Positions 1 to 9,370 of a stretch of DNA of 64,000 bases are shown one piece after another. The position numbers were made by a program, and so were the translations under genes. Source of the stretch: UA16 sp002292325 (GTDB lineage: Bacteria > Bacteroidota > Bacteroidia > Flavobacteriales_D > Sanyastnellaceae); the NCBI GenBank assembly GCA_943788645.1, contig CALSRC010000012.1:186001-250000 (forward strand). Direction: 5' to 3'. Position 1 is the stretch's first letter; each line of letters begins with the position of its first letter. The notes beneath the pieces are model-generated. The model was not told where the DNA came from, did not search any database, and saw nothing but the letters and a program-made list of their open reading frames with translations.

Positions 1-166
1 CGCCATTCTAAGAACCAAACAGAAAAGTGCTGTCAAAGGTTGCCATGTGAAAAAAAAAAACCGCTGTCTCGCGATTTGGAGCGGATTGATTGGTTGTGTA
101 GATTCAGTTGTAACTTTAGCTGTTAACAGCACGTTACCCGCACGAAGTAAATTGAAAATATAGCCG

Positions 167-1417
167 ATGAAAGTTGCCTTTTTTCACGGACTGGAGAGCG
201 ATGGTCCCGGACAAAAAGGGGCTTACTTGAAAACGGTGGCTTCCACGTTATACGCTCCGGTTGTCAACTATTATGATCCCGCGGATGTGCGTCGTGTATG
301 GAATGAGGTGCTGGAGTTTGGACCTGATGTGGTCGTGGGCTCTAGCATGGGAGGTTGGTTTGGATTGCACGTGTGCATGGAATTGAATGTGGTTGGTGCG
401 TTCGTCAACCCTGCAGTCGTCGGACGATCATTGGAACTCGAGCTGGAATTGAAAAAGGAAGTTGTACCCCCTCTTTTCTTGTTGCTCGGGTTGCAGGATG
501 ATAAGGTGCCACCTCAGAAAGTGAGGGAATGGATGGAGGAACACCAATTACCAGTGGGCATTGATTTTGAAGCTGCGGGTCATCGAATCCCCATTGCATC
601 CTTCCAATCTTGGTGGGAGAGCATTTCGGCACAGTTGTCGACTCTGGGGCGATTCGAATCCTCGAGCGTACAAAAACTCCTCGTTTCTGAGTTGAAACTG
701 GGGAGACCTGAATTGGCCTTGGCGGAGGCTGTTCTTCGACGGTTTCCTACCCTCGATGCGTTGTGCGGTTACAGTGGTGGAGGTTTGCCTCACGGCCAGG
801 AATCTGCCGAGCGTCGCTGGTTAGCCGATTTGGATGAAATGGAGTCAGGGCTAGCGGCCATGGAGCGAAAGATTCAGATAAATCAGCAAGAACTCCGAGA
901 ACTCCGCCAGCATTTGGGCGAGAACGAGCAGGCATTGGACTGGGCTGATCCCCGCATCCGTAAAGCCATGCTGAAGTCTTTGCGCTCCATCACCTCCGTG
1001 GGTTCAATCCGAAGAACTGTTTACCCACATGAACATTCCCGAAAAGAAATGGCAGCAAAGTGGTTGCCCAAGCTCACGCCTGTGTCATATCACAGAATGA
1101 TTGCGTTTTTTAAATCTGAAGTGAATGTTTTGGGGCGTGACCGGGGAAGTACAAAATGGGATCCTGTTGAAGATCTGATTCAGCATCGAATTGAGTGGAT
1201 GGGAATTGATTTGAGCGCTCCCGGAGCACCTCATCCGAGAAGCCTGCGCAATTGTCGGCTCATGATCGTTCCAAAGCACATCGATGGCAATGCGACTTAT
1301 GCAGTAACGTTTGAACAAGGAATCATGCACCATTTAATTCGCAATCTGCATTTTTGGATTCCAAATGGCGAAGGAGGTTGGGTATATGACGGCATGCAAC
1401 GAGGCAAATTGAAATAG
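167..1417 (+). CDS. Alpha/beta hydrolase (YqiA-like) with coiled-coil and unknown C-terminal domain
   Basis: The first ~155 residues read as a small alpha/beta hydrolase of the YqiA/UPF0227 esterase type. It opens with FFHGLES, has a nucleophile elbow GSSMGG (Ser60), an acid loop LGLQDD (Asp111/112) and a catalytic His at AAGHRI (His139). YqiA-type proteins are usually only about 190-200 aa, so the remaining ~260 residues are an extension: a charged heptad-like stretch (about 215-255) suggesting a coiled coil, then a ~150-residue part that I do not recognise. There is no signal peptide, so it is probably cytoplasmic. It lies 114 bp upstream of the vWA/tubulin-like cluster on the same strand and could be its first gene, but the gap leaves this open. 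The substrate is unknown; hydrolase activity is inferred from the triad. Confidence 0.75.
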   Translation: MKVAFFHGLESDGPGQKGAYLKTVASTLYAPVVNYYDPADVRRVWNEVLEFGPDVVVGSSMGGWFGLHVCMELNVVGAFVNPAVVGRSLELELELKKEVVPPLFLLLGLQDDKVPPQKVREWMEEHQLPVGIDFEAAGHRIPIASFQSWWESISAQLSTLGRFESSSVQKLLVSELKLGRPELALAEAVLRRFPTLDALCGYSGGGLPHGQESAERRWLADLDEMESGLAAMERKIQINQQELRELRQHLGENEQALDWADPRIRKAMLKSLRSITSVGSIRRTVYPHEHSRKEMAAKWLPKLTPVSYHRMIAFFKSEVNVLGRDRGSTKWDPVEDLIQHRIEWMGIDLSAPGAPHPRSLRNCRLMIVPKHIDGNATYAVTFEQGIMHHLIRNLHFWIPNGEGGWVYDGMQRGKLK

Positions 1418-1531
1418 CCTCTGCAATTCTGTTCAAACAGAGAAGAATCACCCCTTGAAATCAGGTTGCCGTTGTGTTCTAGAAGGTTCACCTTGCGTCT
1501 ATTGCAGAGAATTATTGCTTAAATTCGGCGC

Positions 1532-2566
1532 ATGAAGGGGTTATTAATTAGAATAATGAGTTTGGCCGCCTTGCTCGTTGGAATGTATCAGGCTTCGATC
1601 GCACAAGGAGTTCATTCCAAGCAGATATACTTGTGGGATGTTACGCTTTCCATGCGTGACAATGGCATTTGGGAACAAGTGAAAGAGCAAATGATTACCT
1701 CACTGAGGGAGGTAAAGGACAAGGACACGGAAGTGATTGTTATTCCGTTCCAAGATGATATCTACCCAGAACAAAGAATTCAAGTCGGTAACCAAGCGGA
1801 ATTGGATGCGCTCTGCGATTGGGTAGATTCATATGCAATCCCCATGCCTAAGGGTGGACATGGTACGAATATCTGCAGGGCACTGCAGCGGGCAGAGGAC
1901 TTCATTTTTAAAGAAGACATTGATTGTGTTTTCCTGCTGACTGACGGTACGCACGAGCCCAAAAATCCGGCAATGGCCGCGAAGTTTCCAGAGGGTTGCC
2001 TCACCGAATACTTAGAAAACAGGTGGTGCGCTTTTGCTACAGAACTGGACGCCTACCTGATTTATTATCACCTGCTTGGCAATTCTGATGTGGACGTGGA
2101 GGAAGTGACTGAAGCAACATGCCGGGCCTTGAGCATTCAGCCGGGAGACGGCACCCCGGATCGGTTGCACTACATCACTCCACAAGTCAAGAAAATTGTA
2201 AAAGACAAAGGGTGGCTCACGCAAAAGGAATTTAGTGTTCCCATGACGACGTCTTTGCCAAAAGAATTCCAAGAGCGATGTGCAATCCGTGCTGAACTGG
2301 TAACGGGGAAGGGTACCATCCCATTGGCATCAGATTACGAAGGGGCGAATTTGCGCTGTGCCTTGACAGATGCTGCAGCAGCGTGGATAAAGAAGGAGTG
2401 CCCGCCCAAAGTGGACGAGGGGAGTTATGAGTTGTCCATTCGGTTGACGCTTGAGGCGCCGGACGACTTAATGGTGGCACTTACGGCGGAGAGTTTGTTG
2501 ATTGAATTTCATCATTATGAGCAGAGATGGTTTGACCTGAAGGTGCTCTCAAACGAGGAGCCATGA
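1532..2566 (+). CDS. Secreted von Willebrand factor A (vWA) domain protein
   Basis: A cleavable signal peptide (residues 1-25, ending SIAQ) puts the protein outside the inner membrane. A vWA domain follows. The metal-binding MIDAS residues are visible as DVTLS (Asp36, Thr38, Ser40; Thr replaces the usual first Ser), Thr112 in GGHGTN, and Asp138 in LLTDGT. vWA domains bind protein partners through a divalent cation. The C-terminal third (about 235-344) looks beta-rich and is not recognised. The stop overlaps the start of the next gene (ATGA at 2563-2566), so the two are very likely translationally coupled. A vWA gene beside a tubulin-like gene matches the membrane-remodelling context predicted for a bacterial FtsZ-like family. 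Domain call is firm; role is inferred. Confidence 0.85.
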   Translation: MKGLLIRIMSLAALLVGMYQASIAQGVHSKQIYLWDVTLSMRDNGIWEQVKEQMITSLREVKDKDTEVIVIPFQDDIYPEQRIQVGNQAELDALCDWVDSYAIPMPKGGHGTNICRALQRAEDFIFKEDIDCVFLLTDGTHEPKNPAMAAKFPEGCLTEYLENRWCAFATELDAYLIYYHLLGNSDVDVEEVTEATCRALSIQPGDGTPDRLHYITPQVKKIVKDKGWLTQKEFSVPMTTSLPKEFQERCAIRAELVTGKGTIPLASDYEGANLRCALTDAAAAWIKKECPPKVDEGSYELSIRLTLEAPDDLMVALTAESLLIEFHHYEQRWFDLKVLSNEEP

Positions 2567-3609
2567 GATATCCGAAGATTCTGTACATCATGCCCATGGT
2601 GCTTTCGAGTTGGGTGCTTTCGAGTGTTTCAATGCTTGGAGCAGAGGATGCATGGATGTGTCAATGGTTTGGATTGGGGTGTGAAGAAGGCAGCCAAAAC
2701 CAAACGCTTTTAGATGTTGGCCGTCAGCGTACGATTGAGTCATTTCTCTTTTTCGATGCTGATTCTGCAGTGATTGAGCGAACCATTGAGTTTTCGTTTT
2801 CAGAGCGCTCTGCTTCATATGGAGATTATTTGGAACTCCAGTGGATGGGAGATGCCCTTCCCGAGGGCTCGCGGGTTACATTGAATGGTTCGTCTGTGCT
2901 GGCTCCATCTTGGTATAAAGTAGAGGCAAGTACTGCGCCTTGGAGAGGTACGATTCAAATTCAAATTCCACCAACAGGCGAAGACCATGAGATTCTGGGA
3001 GGGCTTTCGGTAAGGACTTATGGTTTCGAGCGTGCGGGTTCTCAAGAGCTTGGTTCCAATGGAACGAAACCAATTTCCATGTTACGCGTGCAAGGTTCAG
3101 TCGATAGTGATTGGCACTGGTTCAAGCGGAGCTTGTTTTGGCTTATTGTGGTGACATGCACCATCGTGGCTTTGTGGAAGTGGATTGTGGCTCCTGTACG
3201 CTTCGGTCGTTTTAGGATTCCACGTATCGTCATGGGATCGGTGGTGAAGGATTCAGGGAATACGGTAAAGGAAAAGGTGTTCACCAACCTGAGCCGTGGA
3301 CTTTTCCGGAGAGGAACCCGCATTATTCAATTGTCGGGAAGGCGAAAAATTTCCAATCCCTTTGAGGAGTTTATGCACGGGAAATCTGTGAATTATCCGC
3401 TGTCCTCCCTTGGTAGCCAAATTGTTGAGATTAAGCCGCTATCCAAGGATAGAAGGAAGGGTGCTCGGATTCAAGTGTGCTGGGTCGAGAATAAGCGAGA
3501 AAAAACGCACACGATTTATCGTAAAACGAGAAGAAAAGGAGAGAAAGATGTACTCATTCCATTGGATTCGGGTAAACATTTGCTTCTTACTTTTGATCTC
3601 AATCGCTAA
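2563..3609 (+). CDS. Single-pass membrane protein of the vWA/tubulin-like cluster
   Basis: I do not recognise a family. The protein has an N-terminal signal or anchor segment (about 5-26), an extracytoplasmic, probably beta-rich domain (about 30-185), one clear membrane helix (about 190-210, LFWLIVVTCTIVALW), and a strongly basic cytoplasmic tail of ~135 residues. This topology would link the secreted vWA protein, whose gene it overlaps by 4 bp, with the cytoplasmic tubulin-like protein encoded 20 bp downstream. It is the natural candidate for an envelope-bridging subunit. That role is inferred from topology and gene order only. Confidence 0.8.
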   Translation: MRYPKILYIMPMVLSSWVLSSVSMLGAEDAWMCQWFGLGCEEGSQNQTLLDVGRQRTIESFLFFDADSAVIERTIEFSFSERSASYGDYLELQWMGDALPEGSRVTLNGSSVLAPSWYKVEASTAPWRGTIQIQIPPTGEDHEILGGLSVRTYGFERAGSQELGSNGTKPISMLRVQGSVDSDWHWFKRSLFWLIVVTCTIVALWKWIVAPVRFGRFRIPRIVMGSVVKDSGNTVKEKVFTNLSRGLFRRGTRIIQLSGRRKISNPFEEFMHGKSVNYPLSSLGSQIVEIKPLSKDRRKGARIQVCWVENKREKTHTIYRKTRRKGEKDVLIPLDSGKHLLLTFDLNR

Positions 3610-3629
3610 CTGAAAAATATTTTAAGAGA

Positions 3630-6600
3630 ATGAATAAGCCGAAAATTCGAAAGTCATTATTTATTGGACTGGGAGGAACGGGTGCATCAACCTTGTTGGC
3701 ACTTAAAAAGCGATTTTTCGAGGTCTATGGACACATTGATGGACAGGATGGAGTGCCGCGATTTGCTCAATTCTTGGCCTTTGACACGGACGCGCCTGGG
3801 ACTCGAAAATTAAATTTCCAGAACGTTCAAAACACATCTCTCGGAATTGAACGCGATGTTCGTTTTGAGCCGTCAGAAGTGATCGGAGTGCAAGCACCAA
3901 ACGTCAAGGAATTCATTCAAGACGTGGATAACGAGGAGCTGTACAACTATTGGATGCCTCTCGACAATGAAAACCTGCTGAAGGGCTTAAATAATTTAGA
4001 CGAAGGAGCGGGCCAAGTTCGCTTGTTTGGTCGGTTGGCTTACCACTGGAATGCGCGTAAAATTGCTACGACGCTGAAAGGTGCAATCAACGATATTTTG
4101 CTTGCGGGAAACCCCGATGAAGATTTTGAACCCCTCGAGGCAGGAGGCTTCAAGCCATTAGATGTTTACATAGTCAGCTCCCTTGCAGGTGGCACGGGTT
4201 CGGGTATGTTTTTGGACGTGGCGATGAAGGTGCGGCAAATCCTCAAAGAAGAGATGACGAATACGGGGGGTGTTCAGATTCAGGGTTATTTTGTTTTGCC
4301 TGATATATTTTCCTTGGAGTTGAACAAAGGCGAGGCGTTAAGAGTGACCCCCAATGCAGCTGGCGCATTGCTTGACTTGGATTTTTTCCAAGGCTTCATG
4401 CCTGCAGCATACACCAAAAACCTAAAAGGCGCAGAAGCAGGATTGTGGAATCCGGACAATGAGGAGGGCCTCCAAGATCCGTTGCTCGAAGACAAGGATG
4501 CGGATGCGATAACAGTCCAATACCTCGGCGGGGAGCAAACGAGAATTGTGGATGCGCCCTTTGATCGAATTTTCTTGATCAATAACCAAAACGCAAACGG
4601 AGGGACTTACAAGAAAATTGCGGACTTATGTGCTTCGGTTTCGAAAGGAATCTTTGCGTCAACCAATGAGATGTCCACGGGATTGAGGTCCAAGGATGAC
4701 AACACCAAGGGAGCATTTACATTCGACAACAAGAACGGATGGGTGGGAAGCATCGGTGTGTCAGAAATGGTTTTCAGTGTGCCTGAAGTTCAAAAACACT
4801 TGTCATTGAGAGCCTTGGAATTTGGACTGAACGAACTCCTGAAAGATTCAGGAGACCTCACATCATTCGCCCAAGGGTTGATGCAGGATTTGAAACTAGT
4901 CGAAGAAGGTGAAACTGCAGAAATTGTGAGTGGATTGCTATCTGGTGTGACACCACCGAGCTGTTTTTTGCCAGAGGACCTGTATAAAACGTGTTCGAAT
5001 GAGCATCAGCGAATTGCCAATGAATTGCCGGATTTAGTGAAGCAAATTGTTGGGAGAAAATCAGCTAAAGAGACGGAAGCGTTGAACAGCCTAACAGCAG
5101 GCTTCAATAAGTTGCCAGCCAATGGCTTAGCAGCTTCCATTCCATCTTTCTACGAAGAATTTGACGCGCAATTAGCGAAAAGCCAGCAAGAATTGGCGCA
5201 AGACGCAAAGAGTGCAGAGGAGGAAATTAAGCTGGAACTTGAGGCCATTGGAGAATTGGAGGACACCATCATGAGCATTGCAAGTGACAACATGGTTGTG
5301 CGGCTGATGAAGAAAGGTGAATTGCAAGGCGCAGCGGGAGAATGGACTGAGTCGATGGACCGATTTGTGAAGAAATCACTCGAGAAAACAGCCATAACCG
5401 CTGCGGCAGAATTGGTTAGTTCACTTCGATCGAAGTGCATGGAGTTGTCCCGCGAGTACAAGGAAAATTCTCGTGTATTGAACACGCTAAAAGACAAGGT
5501 GTCCGAAAAACTGATGGCCCGCAGGTCAGCAGGACAATCGAGCTATTCTCCGAATGCCTTCACCATCAACTTGCATGCTGAAACGATGGAGGATCCAAAT
5601 TTCACCCGTGAAATTGATTGGGATTTGAAACGTCTTTTTGAAGAGTTGCAGTCGATTCAAAGCGATTCAGGAATTGAAGTCAACGACGCCATGAAATCGA
5701 AGACGATTGAAAATCTTTCCGGAATTACCAGCCAATCTGAAGGTACTTCGGCAGTTACGAAGTGGTTGTTGGAAAACGCTCCGACAAACAATGAACAAAT
5801 TGAAGGAACGGTCGCTGGAAGAACGTTGGTTGATTTATTGAGGAGAAGTGAGCCTTTGTTGGGAATGAACAAGGCGGGGATATCTGCCGATAATGATCGC
5901 ACTCCGTTGGAAACCATCTTGAAGGATTCCACATCGTTCCTGATTTGCGTGCCGGACAAGACGAGTCTTGACGAGATAGAAAAGAACCTCACGCGGCTAT
6001 TGCCAGACAATGATTTTAAGGTTGTGGTGGTCCCAGACCAACAAGATCGCGTCGCGATTTTTAAGCGTCAATTAGGAGCTCCACCGGTCGCAATAACCGG
6101 AGCAAAGCGTTACATGCGCGCATACGAGAAGCAGCATGATGAAAGAGCGGGAGATGTTTTCCACGTCAACTACCATTGGTATGAGGCGATGAAATCGGTG
6201 AATCACAACTTGGAGCAAGGAGGTTCAAGCACCAAGGAACACGGAATGCGTTCCTGGTTGTATGCGATTCTCATGGGAGACGTGGTGTACGATGAAGCGA
6301 AAAAGCATTGGACGGTCAAGTCATCCTTTTATCCGATTGGTTCAAAGAACTTCACGAGCGAAAAGCGTTCCGAAATTTTTGAGGAGATCATGGATGAGAA
6401 GGAAATCGCTGAAGGATTCGCTAACAAATGGAGAGCCGTCTTAGATAGTGAGGGCGATAGCTTCATGGCTGCTCGATTGAGGACCGTTCTCTCACCCCCT
6501 TCCTCTTCAGATGGAGGAGAAACGGATGGTGGTGCATTGTCACTGATGAATTATGTGGTTCAGCCGCACATCAATCCGTACTACAAAACAATTTCTCCCG

Positions 6601-6710
6601 AAAATCCTGAAGGTTCGGCTTACAATCGCTACCCGGAATGCCGAGATCTTCTGCACGAAGAGATGAAGTTGCTTCCTGGTCTGTGCAATGAATTTGGTGT
6701 GAAGCTATAG
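3630..6710 (+). CDS. Large tubulin/FtsZ-like GTPase-fold protein (Tubulin_2-like)
   Basis: The N-terminal ~400 residues carry the two glycine-rich signatures of the tubulin/FtsZ superfamily: GLGGTG (residues 13-18) after the first strand and the nucleotide-binding signature GGTGSG (187-192), with an intervening GAGQVRLFGR segment typical of tubulin-like bacterial proteins. At 1026 aa it is far larger than FtsZ (~400-500 aa) and continues into a helical region (about 500-640) and a further C-terminal domain. There is no signal peptide, so it should be cytoplasmic. It sits between the membrane gene and the next large gene (1-bp gap). Makarova and Koonin described FtsZ-like families associated with vWA proteins and predicted a role in membrane remodelling. 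GTP binding and polymer formation here are inferences from motifs. Confidence 0.85.
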   Translation: MNKPKIRKSLFIGLGGTGASTLLALKKRFFEVYGHIDGQDGVPRFAQFLAFDTDAPGTRKLNFQNVQNTSLGIERDVRFEPSEVIGVQAPNVKEFIQDVDNEELYNYWMPLDNENLLKGLNNLDEGAGQVRLFGRLAYHWNARKIATTLKGAINDILLAGNPDEDFEPLEAGGFKPLDVYIVSSLAGGTGSGMFLDVAMKVRQILKEEMTNTGGVQIQGYFVLPDIFSLELNKGEALRVTPNAAGALLDLDFFQGFMPAAYTKNLKGAEAGLWNPDNEEGLQDPLLEDKDADAITVQYLGGEQTRIVDAPFDRIFLINNQNANGGTYKKIADLCASVSKGIFASTNEMSTGLRSKDDNTKGAFTFDNKNGWVGSIGVSEMVFSVPEVQKHLSLRALEFGLNELLKDSGDLTSFAQGLMQDLKLVEEGETAEIVSGLLSGVTPPSCFLPEDLYKTCSNEHQRIANELPDLVKQIVGRKSAKETEALNSLTAGFNKLPANGLAASIPSFYEEFDAQLAKSQQELAQDAKSAEEEIKLELEAIGELEDTIMSIASDNMVVRLMKKGELQGAAGEWTESMDRFVKKSLEKTAITAAAELVSSLRSKCMELSREYKENSRVLNTLKDKVSEKLMARRSAGQSSYSPNAFTINLHAETMEDPNFTREIDWDLKRLFEELQSIQSDSGIEVNDAMKSKTIENLSGITSQSEGTSAVTKWLLENAPTNNEQIEGTVAGRTLVDLLRRSEPLLGMNKAGISADNDRTPLETILKDSTSFLICVPDKTSLDEIEKNLTRLLPDNDFKVVVVPDQQDRVAIFKRQLGAPPVAITGAKRYMRAYEKQHDERAGDVFHVNYHWYEAMKSVNHNLEQGGSSTKEHGMRSWLYAILMGDVVYDEAKKHWTVKSSFYPIGSKNFTSEKRSEIFEEIMDEKEIAEGFANKWRAVLDSEGDSFMAARLRTVLSPPSSSDGGETDGGALSLMNYVVQPHINPYYKTISPENPEGSAYNRYPECRDLLHEEMKLLPGLCNEFGVKL

Positions 6711-6711
6711 A

Positions 6712-9120
6712 ATGGTCTCGCATACCCGGTCCAAAAGAGCTTTACTCGCCGGAACATTCGCGAAAGAATTGTTGGGCGCGATTGTGCAAATTCGAGGCGA
6801 TCGTCCCCTGCTGCACAATTTGGCGGGTGTTCTTTCCTTGAACGGTGGATTGCGCGAGGGGTTTTTACAAGACGAGGTATGGCAAGACGGAGATGCATCG
6901 CAGTCGCTCATTCGGGCCATCATCGACCGAGAACGTCGAGTGGAATTGGGCCAATATGATATCCATCCCGATCTCATTTGCGTAATTGTCACCCATTCGA
7001 GTCAGGACCTTGTGGATTTGGAGACATTGATTCAAGAGGTCACAAGCAATCTGCCCGAAAGGCACGAAGTCCATTGGATTCATCTTCTGGAAGAAGAAGG
7101 GATGAAAATGGAAGAGATGAGGTCTCTGTTTGATGGAATTGAAGGGCTGCAATGCCATGAAATTGGAACAAAAACGGAGAGTGAGTCCATTCATTTTGTC
7201 TCAAAAGAATGGGCAACTGTATTGCTTCAAGTCATGGAGTACTTGATGCTCAAATCACCCAGTTTGGACGGTGTGAATCGGGATGAGGTCCAATGTTATG
7301 GAGCCGCATCCATCGATTTCAGTCGAAGAGAAGGCCTTCGATTGCTTGAGGCCAAAGCGCAATTGGACGTGCTCAAACGCGAGCAGGAGCGAATTCACTT
7401 GGACCAGGTTTACTTGAATGCGTATTCTGCGCTGAAAAAAGGAAAGTCCGCTTACACGCGGGTCAAAGAAAAATTCATTGTCCCGTCGAACATTGAATCC
7501 TATTTTGATGGAGTCACATCTTACTCCAGCTTCGACGCCAAGCGAAAGTTCGACGCCTTTCGGTTAAGTATCCTGGAGCCTGGAGGTGTGATCGAAAGCT
7601 TGAGTCAGGAACTTGAAGAGGAGTTGGCTGACGTAAAAGGCGATGTTTGGAAGGTTTTGGACAGTTGCAGTGCGAGTGGGCAGGAGCGATTGAACGTAGT
7701 CAACTGCCTGCTCGGGAGGTCGGGGACCTTTATTGAAGGCAAAGCCATTCGCCCCACCTTGATGCTCGAGGATTGCGAGTCGGATCTTTTGAATGACGCC
7801 CTGCAAAGGATGAATGCAACGTCCGTGTTTTTGGCTGAATCATCGGGTGAAGTGCCAGAGCCGTTGGAGCTTTCGACCGTATTGACATTGCACACACAAA
7901 GACGAATCTGTGATGAGATCATGGATGATATGGTCAATGTGGAGCGCATGTTGGAGGTGGGGCCGGAGTCAGAGGAGGAGCGCGCTTTGGGAATGAAGAT
8001 GCTGGCTCAACGACAGGAGGATCATCGCAATGCGGTTCATTCGAATTCGATGCTACGCACAAATTACGGGGAATTTCGGCGCAAACTATACGGGTTGTTT
8101 ACATCCGCTTGGCTCGAAGGGGAGATTGCGAAACTCAGGGAGGCGAGCGTTTATCCTTACACGCCGCCAGTCAAAGAAAAGAAAACGATTTTTTCTTTAA
8201 GAGAAAAGCAACTATTGAAGTCGTCGGCTTTGATTTGCCTTGTTTGGTTGTCCAGCGGTCTCGGTTTTTCATTTCTCTCTTGGATAAAGCCTTTGATCGT
8301 GACATCTGCAGTAGCAGCATTCTGGATCGCATTGGCGATGTGGAGGTTGCGTCAGCGAGATGAAGTGGTGGAAGACCCGATGATCAAGCAAAGGGAATTG
8401 TGGCGAAAAGCAGCGGTGGAATTGCATGAAATCCATGTGGAATACGCTTTAATGCAACGATTTGATAAAGTTTTTGACGAAGAGATTCGAAAGCCTTTGC
8501 TGTCAGAAGCCAATGAATTACAGTCGATCATTGACTGCATGACCGTGCAGAAAGCATCTGCAGAGTCCGTCGTGTCCTCGTGTTTCACAGAAGTTGATTT
8601 TGTGGAACAATTGGGGAATTCCGATACGTTCAATCAATACTACGAGGAGCAGGTGAGACCGTCTGTGGGAACTTTGCCCAGCGTCGTTGATTCCAATCAA
8701 GATGTAAAGCGCAGATTGCGAACGTGGAGTGCTGAGCAAGTGGCTCAACGCTACTGGATGAGGTTGGGGAACACCCTGAAAGAGCACGTGTCTTCGATGA
8801 AGGAATTCGAGATGCTTGGTTATTTGCTCGGAAACCGAATGAATCAAGAGCCGCCAGTGTTCGTTCTTCGTTCGAATTCAGATTTTGATGAATTGGTTCG
8901 TCGGTGTAGGATTCACCTCGAGCTTTTGCATGATGATTCAGCAGGGAGTTCACTGCTTGTGGTGATGCATGACAGTCGACTTGAACCTTATGTGCTGGAG
9001 GAATTTAAGTCTAAATTGGACGGGATTTTTGAAGAGAGTAAGTCAAATCAACTCAGTTTTATGGCGACCGATGATCCGAATCGGGTGGCCTTTTTGCGGG
9101 TGGGGAAGAGTCATCCGTGA
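6712..9120 (+). CDS. Large helical protein with two central membrane segments, tubulin-like cluster
   Basis: Not recognised as a named family. The 802-aa protein has an alpha/beta-looking N-terminal domain (about 1-185), a long charged helical region (about 205-480), two adjacent membrane helices (about 503-522 and 527-546, joined by a very short loop), and a second helical region to the end. With a hairpin anchor, both large domains would face the cytoplasm. The gene begins one base after the tubulin-like stop, so co-translation is likely. The plain inference is a membrane anchor, regulator or adaptor for the tubulin-like polymer, loosely comparable in logic to FtsZ membrane tethers. There is no direct evidence for function. 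Confidence 0.8.
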   Translation: MVSHTRSKRALLAGTFAKELLGAIVQIRGDRPLLHNLAGVLSLNGGLREGFLQDEVWQDGDASQSLIRAIIDRERRVELGQYDIHPDLICVIVTHSSQDLVDLETLIQEVTSNLPERHEVHWIHLLEEEGMKMEEMRSLFDGIEGLQCHEIGTKTESESIHFVSKEWATVLLQVMEYLMLKSPSLDGVNRDEVQCYGAASIDFSRREGLRLLEAKAQLDVLKREQERIHLDQVYLNAYSALKKGKSAYTRVKEKFIVPSNIESYFDGVTSYSSFDAKRKFDAFRLSILEPGGVIESLSQELEEELADVKGDVWKVLDSCSASGQERLNVVNCLLGRSGTFIEGKAIRPTLMLEDCESDLLNDALQRMNATSVFLAESSGEVPEPLELSTVLTLHTQRRICDEIMDDMVNVERMLEVGPESEEERALGMKMLAQRQEDHRNAVHSNSMLRTNYGEFRRKLYGLFTSAWLEGEIAKLREASVYPYTPPVKEKKTIFSLREKQLLKSSALICLVWLSSGLGFSFLSWIKPLIVTSAVAAFWIALAMWRLRQRDEVVEDPMIKQRELWRKAAVELHEIHVEYALMQRFDKVFDEEIRKPLLSEANELQSIIDCMTVQKASAESVVSSCFTEVDFVEQLGNSDTFNQYYEEQVRPSVGTLPSVVDSNQDVKRRLRTWSAEQVAQRYWMRLGNTLKEHVSSMKEFEMLGYLLGNRMNQEPPVFVLRSNSDFDELVRRCRIHLELLHDDSAGSSLLVVMHDSRLEPYVLEEFKSKLDGIFEESKSNQLSFMATDDPNRVAFLRVGKSHP

Positions 9121-9344
9121 CTCGACCGAGTCAAAGACCAAAGGCACCAAGATGAAATCTGACCCAGCCATGGCTCGAGTGGTGAAGGGGAAGAAGGCGA
9201 GTCCAAACTTGCCGGAGTCTGAAGACGGTGGGGTGGATCCAAGTGCAAATTAGTGGAGGATTGAGCAGCGGCTATTTTTGACGAAGAAACAAATACTTAT
9301 TATTCTGTTCTAAACGTTAGAAAGTGATTTGATTGCTTAATATT

Positions 9345-9352
9345 TATCTTTG
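9345..9352 (+). promoter_or_regulatory. Bacteroidota -7 promoter box upstream of tmRNA
   Basis: TATCTTTG matches the Bacteroidota -7 consensus TAnnTTTG. It would start transcription about 10-15 bases before the mature tmRNA 5' end at 9371, leaving a short leader for RNase P to remove. A matching -33 TTTG at the usual ~20-base spacing is not evident (only TTAG at 9317-9320), so the call rests on the -7 box and its position. Confidence 0.5.
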
Positions 9353-9370
9353 CAGTGTTCTTTGAATTAT

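Noticed and set aside
9152..9253. 33-codon ORF between the tubulin-like cluster and tmRNA
   Set aside because: Short, basic, no similarity, and the frame mostly continues a shadow of the preceding gene. Nothing else supports it.
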